Source of the DNA: Mya arenaria
Lineage: Eukaryota > Mollusca > Bivalvia > Myida > Myidae
NCBI RefSeq assembly: GCF_026914265.1
Contig: NC_069135.1
Location: 60,316,738-60,380,737 of the forward strand
Length of the DNA stretch: 64,000 nucleotides
Direction: 5' to 3'
The notes under the pieces are model-generated. The model saw only the letters and a program-made list of their open reading frames with translations. It did no database searches and was not told the DNA's origin. Both the position numbers and the translations under genes were made by a program. This document shows positions 11,301 to 20,400 of this stretch, in pieces; the stretch's first letter is position 1, and every line of letters begins with the position of its first letter.

Positions 11301-13919
11301 ATTGTGACCTCAATTGTGTTCACAAGGTTTTTGTACTAATTGACCTAGTGACCTAGTTGTTGACCGCGGATGACCCAATATCGAACTTGACCTACATTTT
11401 ATAGAGATGATCATTCTGACCAAGTTGCATTGAGATTAGGCTAAAATTGTGACCTCTATTGTGTTCACAAGGTTTTTCTACTAATTGACCTAGTGACCTA
11501 ATTATTGACCGCGGATGACCCAATATCGAACTTGACCTAGATTTTATAGAGATGACCATTCTGACCAAGTTGCATTGAGATTAGGCTAAAATTGTGACCT
11601 CTATTGTGTTCACAAGGTTTTTCTACTAATTGACCTACTGACCTAGTTTTTGACCCCAGATGACCCAATATCGAACTTGACCTAGATTTTATAGAGATGA
11701 TCAGTCTGACCAAGTTTCATAAAGATTAGGTCAAAATTGTGACCTCTATTGTGTTCACAAGCAATTGTGAACGGACGGACGGACGGACGGACGACGGACG
11801 AAGAGTGATCACAAAAGCTCACCTTGTCACTACGTGACAGGTGAGCTAAAAAAGGTCACAGTATCTATGAGACTGTGAATAGAGGAGTAAAAGGCGTATC
11901 TATGAGACTGTGAATAGAGGAGTAAAAAGGTGTATCTATGAGACTGTGAATAGAGGAGTAAAAGGTGTATCTATGAGACTATGAATAGAGAAGTAAAAAG
12001 GTCACAGTATCTATGAGACTGTGAATAGAGGAGTAAAAGGCGTATCTATGAGACTGTGAATAGAGGAGTAAAAGGTGTATCTATGAGACTGTGAATAGAG
12101 GAGTAAAAGGTGCATCTATGGGACTGTGAATAGAGGAGTAAAAGGCGTATCTATGAGGCTACGAATAGAGGAGTAAAAAGGCGTATCTATGAGACTGTGA
12201 ATAGAGGAGTAAAAGGCGTATCTATGAGACTGTGAATAGAGAAGTAAAAAGGTGTATCTATGAGACTGTGAATAGAGGAGTAAAAGGCGTATCTATGAGG
12301 CTACGAATAGAGGAGTAAAAAGGCGTATCTATGAGACTATGAATAGAGGAGTAAAAGGCGTATCTATGAGACTATGAATAGAAAAGTAAAAGGCGTATCT
12401 ATGAGACTATGAATAGAGGAGTAAAAAGGCGTATCTATGAGGTTATGAATAGAGAAGTAAAAGGCGTATCTATGAGGCTATGAATTTCAATAGAGGAGTA
12501 AAAGGCGTATCTATGAGACTGTGAATAGAGGAGTAAAAATGTGTTTCTATGAGACTGTGAATAGTGGAGTAAAAAGGTGTATCTTTAAAGGTAAAGGTTC
12601 AAATTTGAAACAGCCCTCAAACACTACTCACCAAGTAAAGCATGGTATGTCTTGACCTCTGCCTTACATGTTTCACATCGATACACATTCTGTCCCTGAT
12701 CATTGACCACAGGGGGCGGAATTGTTCCCTTAGGTCTGCCACGCCCCCTTTTCCTCACTGGGCCAAGAATAGTTGGTTCCATGTTTTCGTCTGATTGGTT
12801 CCCTGTCTTTTGTTTAGGCTGTTTGGAACCTCTGGTTACCATGGTGAAGACAAGGCCATGCGGTTTTGCAGTTCTCAGGTTTGGGGTTGTGCTGAATGCT
12901 ACGTCAGAGATAGCGGCCTGAAACATTATAGAATTTATTACTGATTGACTTAGAAAAAAAGCTATTGCAAAAAATGTTACAGCAAAAAAATGTGTTTTAC
13001 AAGTTGCATTACAGCAGTGGTCGAAATTAACACAAGCCTGCAAGCCCTTATAATACTGGTAAAATGTCATATGGGCTATCTAAAATTCAGAATTGTATAC
13101 AGCAGGGATTACTAAAAAAAGTTGATGTCAAGCAATAGTATAAGAATTCGGGTTGTTTATCCAAAAGTCTATTTTCAATGACTGATACAGTTGAAATAAA
13201 AAAAAAAATATGATCCAAAAATTGTTTATTTTTTAAAAACAGTCAAACCCCGTTGGCTCGAACGACCAGGGACCGACAAAAATACCTCGAGCCTCAGAAA
13301 GCTCGAGCCAAGCTGAATAAAGGAAAAGGAAATTGTCCTTTAAATCTAGTTCGAGCAATGAGGAATTTGAGCCAAGGGAGTTCGAGCCAATAGGGTTCAA
13401 CTGTATTAAAATATGTAAAATAATAAAATAAATACAATATTAAACTATTTTTTAAAAAACACCTAATCTGTTTATGAATTAAAATTTTTTTTAAACTACT
13501 GGTAGTCAAGTTTTGAATTTGAAAAGTAACTATGAGTAACTTATTAATCATGATTTTAGTTGATTTAAGATTGATTAAGAATCCCTCACACTGTTCTGTT
13601 CTGGGTGAACAGATACTATTTTGTCCTGATCCTGTGTTAGAGGTTCTTCCCATGCCACAATGTCTTCTTGGTTTGAAGCAGTTGATTCACTAGTTTCCAG
13701 TTCATTGACTAGAATAATTGGACTGTCTGTCTCAGTGTTTTCATTTGCCAACTCTACGGTTGAATCAATCTGTCCAATACTTGCTTTTTCACTCACAGCA
13801 AATGGTTTCTCAACTGTCAACAATTCAATAATTCTTTGAACAGCATTTTCAAGAATTTCTCTTGCTCTCCGTTTATCAATGTCTGCAATCCGACCAGCAA
13901 GTTCCTCTAAACTCAAAAC
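4870..13919 (-). CDS. AT-hook and eight-finger C2H2 zinc-finger protein, 5' end unresolved
   Basis: Six exons join in frame on the minus strand: 13919-13590, 12917-12632, 8528-8321, 7447-7335, 6158-6069 and 5360-4870. They total 505 codons plus stop. Every junction has GT-AG ends and matching phase, and four of the fingers are completed only across introns, which strongly supports the model. Order: an acidic N-terminal region, an AT-hook (RKRGRGRPKG, about residues 165-174 of the visible part), eight C2H2 fingers with some TGEKPY-type linkers, then a Gly/Val-rich acidic tail. Known for such families: nuclear, sequence-specific DNA binding, probably transcriptional regulation. No initiating ATG lies in the first recognised exon, so at least one upstream exon is missing. 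I cannot name an ortholog. Possible poly(A) signal at 4769-4774. Confidence 0.85.
6069..6158 (-). CDS. Zinc-finger gene, internal exon
   Basis: A 90 bp exon that completes finger 5 (helix RTNLNEHKKRH) and starts finger 6 (CRSC). Acceptor TTTACAG, donor GTAAG. The phases (one base shared on each side) fit both neighbours exactly. Confidence 0.85.
6253..6552. mobile_element. MITE with C/G-run inverted ends
   Basis: The termini are TTATGCACCAGTCAATTG on the left and the complement (TTAATGCACCATTCAATTG-like) on the right. Each is followed by a long C- or G-run and GGTCCGGGG. About 300 bp with no coding capacity. A second copy lies at 15309-15602 and a half-copy near 52986. It lies in the last-but-one intron of the zinc-finger gene, just upstream of the 90 bp exon. 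Confidence 0.75.
7335..7447 (-). CDS. Zinc-finger gene, internal exon
   Basis: A 113 bp exon encoding finger 4 (CSECHQAF...H) and the CDLC half of finger 5. Two overlapping donors exist; only GTAAGT ending the exon at 7335 keeps the reading frame into the next exon. The acceptor TTTTTCAG is strong. Confidence 0.87.
8321..8528 (-). CDS. Zinc-finger gene, exon with fingers 1 (end) to 3
   Basis: A 208 bp exon. The two bases after the AAAG acceptor complete a Val codon, giving the helix end LLVHMRRH of finger 1. Fingers 2 and 3 follow, then TGEKPY. The donor leaves AG, completed by the first base of the exon at 7447. Confidence 0.88.
8660..9567 (+). repeat. Minisatellite, about 33 bp unit (right copy, first block)
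   Basis: Same unit as 900-1625, about 27 imperfect copies. It continues at 11849 after the inserted element. Confidence 0.9.
9568..11848 (+). mobile_element. Modular repeat element inserted in the minisatellite
   Basis: It begins with GAGGGCCATGATGGCCCTG followed by CGCTCACCTG. It ends with (ACGG)n and GTGACAGGTGAGC, so the two ends carry complementary CTCACCTG blocks. Inside are two tandem arrays: about five units of roughly 160 bp (9780-10620) marked by AAGCCTATGTAAAACTTG, then seven units of 145 bp (10796-11800). It has no coding frame. The 33 bp minisatellite resumes on the right in mid-unit, which shows an insertion. The transposition mechanism is unknown. Confidence 0.75.
10620..11770 (+). 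repeat. 145 bp tandem array rich in TGACC/GGTCA half-sites
   Basis: The phrase CAATATCGAACTTGACCTAG, or its near variants, recurs at 10796, 10941, 11086, 11231, 11376, 11521 and 11666. That is a strict 145 bp spacing. Each unit holds TTGACCTAGTGACCTAG. Confidence 0.9.
11849..12585 (+). repeat. Minisatellite, about 33 bp unit (right copy, second block)
   Basis: Continuation of the block at 8660-9567, about 22 imperfect units, ending just before the donor of the AT-hook exon. Confidence 0.9.
12632..12917 (-). CDS. Zinc-finger gene, AT-hook exon
   Basis: A 286 bp exon, acceptor TTTCAG, donor GTGAGT. It encodes a basic stretch, the AT-hook RKRGRGRPKG, a Pro-rich spacer and the CETC half of finger 1. 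Its first base starts a codon, matching the phase-0 end of the exon at 13590. Confidence 0.85.
13240..13403. mobile_element. Short MITE with pogo/Tigger-like ends
   Basis: It starts CAGTCAAACCCCGTTGGCTC and ends with the near complement (CGAGCCAATAGGGTTCAACTG). About 164 bp with no coding capacity. A related copy is at 55037-55186. CAGT(C/G) ends with TA targets are typical of the Tc1/mariner/pogo group; membership is inferred. Confidence 0.65.
13590..13919 (-). CDS. Zinc-finger gene, first recognised coding exon
   Basis: A 330 bp open exon. The acceptor is a long pyrimidine run ending TTTCCAG; the donor is GTGAGG. It encodes 110 residues, with a basic-acidic helical segment (LEELAGRIADIDKRRAREIL) followed by an acidic Ser/Thr-rich part. 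No methionine occurs in frame, so the start lies in an upstream exon I could not fix. No domain is recognised in this part. Confidence 0.7.
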
Positions 13920-13949
13920 CTGGAAAGAAAAGAAAAAAAATCAATATTT

Positions 13950-14050
13950 CTCTGGTTAGTATTTTCAAGAATTTCTTTTGCTCACTGCAGTTTATCAATG
14001 TTTTCAGTTAAACTGGCAAGTTTGTCTAATTATTCAAAACTTGGGAAAGA
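13950..14050 (-). pseudogene. Decayed duplicate of the 5' end of the adjoining exon
   Basis: About 100 bp repeats 13840-13925 with substitutions: TATTTTCAAGAATTTCTTTT, TTTATCAATG, CAAGTTTGTCTAA and AAACTTGGGAAAGA correspond to the exon start and its acceptor. It reads as a tandem exon-plus-intron duplicate that has decayed. Confidence 0.6.
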
Positions 14051-14925
14051 AAAAAAACAATTGTTTACTTTGATTGTAATTCCTCAAAAAATAGGACTTA
14101 GGTACTGTTTGTTGTGAAATCACAATGTGACATGTACCCAGCGATAGACACAAACAGTTTTTGCACATAAGTGTGTCAGACTACCAACAAACAATTTTTT
14201 TATAAAAATGTAGAAATGTCCTTTGGAGCTTATTTTACATTTGCGGTAGTATTTTTTCAGAATTTATTTTTTAGCACTGCATTAAGATACCAAAAAATAT
14301 AAAAACAACAATATTGGGTTGTTAGCCAAACTAATTGCTGTTAACATATTCAAACAATGAATCAGAACTCCCAAGGGAACATACCAAAGCAGTCATTTCT
14401 GATTTTTTTTATTAAAGGGGATTTTTTTACATCGATATATGCCAAGTCACAGTCAAATTACCTGACTCAAAGGTGAAGGATTTGTTTAAACACTTTTTTT
14501 TCGCAGACACAGGTACTTGTCCAGTATTACCATGCATTCACTGATAGAATGGTGGAAGATTTGTTTAAACTGTATTTATTTTGTAACACATACTATACAT
14601 GTATAAACAAACATCCATATATACAAATAAAGGGTTGAGGAGAAAGCCAACTGCTTATATGGCACGCCTTTACCCTGGTTGAAAATTATAACACCCACTC
14701 ACGAGTGCCTACCTCATGTAATCTACATTGTACCTCCTCTATTTAAAGATGTATATTCTAACTGATTGAAGTATTTGACACGTAACCGGTCTGAGCTGAG
14801 TCATTTAATCAGCCTAATCCTGAATTTGTATTACTGAGTCTGAGGTTTGAACATTTTTTTTTAAAATATGAGACTAAGCTGCCTTTAGACTAGTCCATAT
14901 AAAAAGCAAGCATCTTTAAAGTTTT
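14051..14925. other. Intron or intergenic, no gene seen
   Basis: AT-rich sequence without exon-like frames. If the zinc-finger gene starts near 16000, this is part of its first intron. Confidence 0.4.
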
Positions 14926-15150
14926 GTGGCAGATCCGAGAGCTAGTGATAACACACAGACTGTCAATCCAGGGGGTTGCTGCTGAGGTTCGATTTCCGGC
15001 CACACCACTAAGAAAAATACCAATTGTCTTCCAGGAGGGACATTACTTGAGGGTCCTGTTTGACGATGCTAAACACTTAATGAACAAGGATAGCTCTAAC
15101 AAGGGTTACATGATGTCAGTGCACTATGCTCTAAAACCTAAAATGACTCA
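14926..15150 (+). mobile_element. tRNA-derived SINE, probable
   Basis: A promoter-like head with a box B match GAGGTTCGATTTCC and a box A-like TAGTGATAA about 50 bp upstream, followed by an unrelated tail. The open frame of 93 codons across it is not taken as a gene. Confidence 0.5.
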
Positions 15151-15308
15151 CAATCTTATCGGAGCACAGTTTGAATGGACCTTGGCCGAGTGCATGAATA
15201 AATAAGCCGACACCCCTTTATATTTATATAGACAGATTATTGGGAACTGGAGCATACTAATGGCTGAATGTTGAAATGTTCAATAAACGTGCATAATTTT
15301 GGTAAGGC

Positions 15309-15602
15309 TAATGCACTAGTCAATTGTAACCACGCCCCTCCCCCCCACCCAAGGTCCGGGGAACAGCAGGGACTTTGACTTTCGGTCGAGCCAACCCCAG
15401 CTAAAATCCTCACCCTGCGGGAACGAACAGATGGTAAAATCACTGCCAAATCCCCCCGCACCCTAGGTAAGGCCCATTCCCCGCTATATTTAAAGCAAAG
15501 ACAAAACCACCGCATTCTACACTGCCCGTTTCCCCAGCTATCTCCAGTATATCCCCCCGGACCTGGGGGGGGGGGCGTGGTTACAATTGACTGGTGCATA
15601 AC
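15309..15602. mobile_element. MITE with C/G-run inverted ends, second copy
   Basis: Ends TAATGCACTAGTCAATTG and TTATGCACCAGTCAATTG (complement), each next to a C/G-run and GGTCCGGGG. Same family as 6253-6552, with a different central sequence. Confidence 0.75.
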
Positions 15603-15979
15603 TGAGCCTGTTATTACAGTATTTCTGTACAAAAATTAAAATTTCTTTTTGACACCCACTGGCAATATTGTAGTTTAACTGACCTGCAATTGAAATTCAG
15701 TCAAGACTGATGTAAGTTTGCTACCCTCTGCAATTTCAGAAACGGTCAAGAAATGACCTTTAGAGCTCATTTTACAAATCTAGTAAACGTTATGTTTTCA
15801 GAATTTCATTTTGGGCCGCTACCGTCTTTAGAGAACAAAAAAATAAAAACAGCAATATTTAATTGTAACAAGCCAAACTAATCTGCGTTAAAATTTTCAA
15901 ACAATGAATCAGAAAAAGCAACAGAGTAAACGCTTCCATTTCTGCAAATTATTGTTACGTGATCGATATTGTATTAATA

Positions 15980-16187
15980 TTTACCTCGCAGCATTGTAAG
16001 CGGCTGTGTTTACAATTTTCTACGGGAAAGGAAAGTAGATTTCAGTAGCGCTTTGCTCCACGATTACATTGAAAATTAGTCGGAAATCCAGTTTTGAGAT
16101 AGCTTCTGACATGTCCTGTTGTGTACATATGAGACCCAAACTTGTATTTGATTCTGCGAAAGCTTGTTTCTAAAAGGTGTCGCGAAA
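15980..16187. promoter_or_regulatory. Probable divergent promoter of the zinc-finger gene and FBH1
   Basis: FBH1 starts at 16188 on the plus strand. On the minus strand a possible first-exon end with donor GAG|GTAAAT sits at about 15983-15988, just after an ATG, but its phase does not fit the exon at 13919 directly. No TATA box is obvious. The promoter call rests on the head-to-head arrangement only. Confidence 0.4.
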
Positions 16188-17462
16188 ATGTGCGACAAAT
16201 TTAACCAGGATGTTCAATGTAATCAAATACAGGTGAAATGTGAGATGGAAGTTGCATCTTCTGATCAAAACAAAGAAAGTCAATCAAACATTGTTTGCAA
16301 TAATGTTGAAGTAAGCCTAAATCAAAGGAGAAAGCGTTTGCATATGGGCATCGTTACGTGTGATGAGGTTGGAAATGCATCCCTTGCTGAGCCGCAGGAC
16401 CTTACAAGAAATACAGAGAGAACAGATGTTAACAGAGGGCTTTATCCAGTTGTAAGAAACAAGAGAAGGAAAATAGACACTGGGAATGATGATGTACAAT
16501 TAAATCATAATGCTGCATGTCCGGGATTTATGCCGGCCTCACAAGCCCATGGTTTTGTTTCTGCCAGTAACATGTATAGAATTGACAATTATTCCAGACA
16601 GAACAATGCTTCACCAGCAAATACATCTCATTCAAATTCCAGTTCACCTCGAAAACCACAAAAGAAAATAAAGCAGATTCTAAATCAGGGAAGTATTATG
16701 AATTTTATTTCTTTAAAACCTAGTACACCAGATAAGACTCACAGAAGCAATGGTATCAAAGAAGAAAAAGTTGAATTAGACACTAAAAATGAGAAGGTAT
16801 CTGCTACTACTGCTGAACAAAAAGATGATGATGATGATGATGACATCAGTGCTTTATACACGGGGAGATCTGTGATGTTTTCGCCAATTAAGAAGCAGGG
16901 TTCAGATGATGACTCTACTGCATGTATCTACATCAGCGACAGTAGCCCTTCCAGCAGTCCAGCTTCTTCGCAAGGCTCACGGACCAACAGTCAGAGGTCC
17001 ACAGTTGCAAACAATGTAGTTGTTAAAAGACTGTTTGAAGCCCAAAAGACTGTTGATAAAAATGTACCCCAAAAAGGACCTATGAAGCGGAAAAGTATAA
17101 GTCAGAAACCCAGCACATTGCCATTCATTTCAAAGAATGAATTAAGCAATCTTAAAACTGAAGCTGCAAAGTATTTTGAAAATGACAGTTTTGATATGAA
17201 TGCTGTGTTTAACTCCGATATGGAGGATTTTGCTGACAGTCCAAAGCCACCAATTCCAGTTTCTAAAGCAATTAAATCAGACAAGTACGGTCTTTTAGGA
17301 ACAGGCTCATATCCAAGAGAGAACTCTGAGAAAGTCAATTACTTTGAACGTCTTCCACCAGAAGTGCTGGAGAACATATTTTGTCAGTTGCCAATGCTAG
17401 ACTTGTCCCTCAACAGTAACCGCGTCTGTTCTCAGTGGAACTCAATAATTGGCAATGAAAAG
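16188..17462 (+). CDS. FBH1: FBH1 exon 1: disordered N-terminus and F-box
   Basis: 1275 bp, phase 0, donor GTATTT. It holds Lys/Arg clusters suited to nuclear import, an acidic Asp run (KDDDDDDD) near residue 220, Ser-rich stretches and, at its end, the F-box core [14 protein letters not shown]...NRVCSQW. The F-box is the SKP1-binding part of SCF ligases. QGSIMNFI at 16686-16709 resembles a PCNA-interacting PIP box except for Ile in the last aromatic position. Confidence 0.92.
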
Positions 17463-20400
17463 GTATTTATAACTTTATAAATAATAAAGATAAAAGATAA
17501 ATGAAATAAATGAGTAAAATATCTTAACAAAGTTTCATTGAAATAAAACAAAACAGTTTGAATTATTGTGCAAGACTCAAGGAACTTGACACTTGAGCTT
17601 GAGGACTGGCCTTGTAAATAAACTTGAGTGTGAGAGTTGTCTAGTGGTACAAATGTATAGTTGTCCGCCTCTCTTCCAAGAGGTTGTGGGTTCAAACCCC
17701 GCCAGAGATACTTTCTCTTTTTAAAAAGGACACAGTACCTTTTTCTGACTCATGAGTCAGATTCATATGATTAGCTTTTAGCTCTCTTTATAATTGAGCA
17801 AAAATAATGTTGATTTTCCCTGTCCGGTTTTATTACTTTATGAATTAATGTTTTTAGTTTGTTCCCTGGAAGAAGCTCTACAGCCAACTGAAGCGTAACC
17901 ATGGTGACAGTCGTCAACGGCTACAGGAAATCATGTCTAAACACCACATGACATTCCCGTCCAAGTACCTGGCTGCACTTGTCAGGTATAAAATTTTATT
18001 ATTATTTGATCTTTTGATTTCACTCATGGATTTTCACTTAAATACTTTCTAAATTAGGCCTAAACAAATAAATTGTGTGGTTCGGGTAACATGGTCCCCA
18101 AGAATAGGAAGGGTAGGTCGGAATTTTTTTTTTAATTTTATTTTTTTTAGTTTGGTACAGGTTGGTTTGCTTTGTTTTTGTCCTTTTTCAACAGAATTTC
18201 AGTTATATAAGGACATTGCTGAGCATCGCTGCAGTAAGGTGGTGTGTCATTGCTAGTTTTGTTGTCATTCGTCACACACCTTCCGAAGGCAAAACATATT
18301 GATAATTAAATGTGACAATACTGACCTGCTTCAGCATCTCAAAATCATTTCTCTGCCATTCTCCAAGAAGTAAAGTTAGGAATAATTTATAAACTGTACA
18401 AATGGCAACAGACACAGGTTTCAGTCCCAGTTTAAAAGAAAGTCACATTTTGTCAGGCACCAGCCTATGCCAGAACTCCCAGTATTTTATATTTCCTTTT
18501 AATACTAGTAGTATGTTTGCCCTGCTGCTATTTAATTAAACTATTTTTTAATGATTGCATCTGACAATATGACAAGTGAAAAGGGTCCTGCCTTGCCTAT
18601 AAATTAGACCGGCATTCAATCTTATGTGTGGGAAAACTTATACTATTTTCCAGAGACATTTTGTTCCATTGTATACACACCTTACTCTGAAGAGCGAAAA
18701 GTCAGAGAATTTCCCAATAAATTGTTCGACAGGAATATCGTACAGCTGTTCTTCATACAATCGGGTCCATGGCCCCTTGTCGGATGTTGACATGTCAATT
18801 TGGAAACAGATCCCGGATCGAACAAAAACATTATCTCTACATCTTCGAAACTCATCTTGGGTGTTATGAGCTTAAACTCCTGATGTTCTGGAGTGTGTTT
18901 TTTTCGCAAGTCGCACCAAAAAAAACAGAAGGGTCGGCGATATTTTCCAGGTAGGGTCGGGTGACCCGAACCACACAATTTGTTTTTTTAGGCCTTACAT
19001 ATCAGAATCCAAATGTATGGTTTTACAGTTTTATACTGTTCTTATGCAGTCAATAGCATGTCTTAACCATTTGTTAAAAACAAATGTGAAATACCATTGC
19101 AACATATAAATATATAAATGTGTATAAATTAAATGTATCATGTCCTCTTGGCTAGTCATGCAACTTATAAAAATATTTGAATCAATTATAATTTATAACT
19201 AAGGATATTCAAGTTTATCTGTATGAATAATGCCTTCCGAGAAACAGCATGTTATTTCACTGCTATTATTGTATCAATTTGATATTTTCACTCATTTCAT
19301 ATATTATGTCTCCGTTTTGATTAACAAAAGTAAAGTAGCGTTCACTGTGCCAGGTTAAAAGTGTTTTAAATGACTGGATGAAAATGTTTAAATTGTATCA
19401 GCAAAATGATGTCACCAAAATGACAAAACAGTGTTGTTTATAATTTATAGCTTGCAATTTTTCCAATAGGATTGCAATTCAGTTGACCTTTTTTTAATAA
19501 TTTTAGAATTAAAGAAACAGAAATTTGTAAAAATTAAAAAAAAATTGTAATAAAATTAAAATTTATTTCTCTTGTGATCACAGAAAATACTACATATTGC
19601 TTTCTGTGATAAATGATTGAATAAATTTTGATCTTACACTCAGGTATTCAACAAATATCCTCTGTATTTTTTGTTCTTTACAGCTCATTTTCTATTCATT
19701 CTGTGCGCATGTGAGTTTGGTTTGTGGTCATCAAGCCGGACAAATGGGTTTTCTCCGGGTTCTCCGGTTTCTCCGGTTTCCCCCCACAACACAAGACCAC
19801 ACTCTTGCGTAACATCATGCCAACGAGAGTGATTAATATAATTTTGTAGCAATTTGTTTCACAATCGTTGCAAAATAAATCAGTTTAAAACTTTCCATTC
19901 CCAGGTACATGCGTGATTTCAAGCCAGTAACAGCAGGAAACATGAGAGAGTGTCTGAGTCGTCATAGTAAATACAAGCTGGCTTCTCAACTCTTGGAGGA
20001 GAGGCTGCCGGACTGTGTCATACATAAGGTTAAACAATACCCTTTATCTTTTATAAATTTTAAACATAACTTGTTGAGCAAAATTAATCAACATTTCAAT
20101 ACAAATACCTTAATCAAATTTCAGGATTGGAACAGTAGAATTAAACTGATTGAGTTCCTTTCCCTGTTATGATAAATTACCATTGGCATTTGAGGCATAT
20201 ATTAGTAATATTTATATACAAGCTCATATTAAATAATGTTTAAATGTGACTGAATAAGATACTTTAAATGCAATAACCTATATTAAAAAATATAAATATT
20301 CTAAATTAATCAACTGTATTAAAGTAGAAAAAAATAAAGTATGAGAAAAGAAGGAAGAAGAAAAAGAAAGAGAGGTAAAGTAAAAGATGTATGAGTGGTG

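Larger units (their letters stand above)
7631..12760. repeat. Right copy of the duplicated zinc-finger segment
   Basis: Counterpart of 1-1790. It starts at the phrase GTAAACAGTAAGTACCAAAT and ends in the AT-hook exon. It is longer because the minisatellite is interrupted by a 2.3 kb element (9568-11848) and because of a small insertion around 7780-7930. Confidence 0.85.

Noticed and set aside
14924..15205. A 93-codon open frame as a gene
   Set aside because: It begins in a tRNA-derived promoter region and has no recognisable domain; a SINE explains it better.
16164..16187. Extending FBH1 upstream of the ATG at 16188
   Set aside because: The frame is open but starts at TTG, with no ATG upstream.
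17638..17700. A possible tRNA gene
   Set aside because: Box A and box B are present, but the stems do not pair into a cloverleaf and a SINE tail follows.
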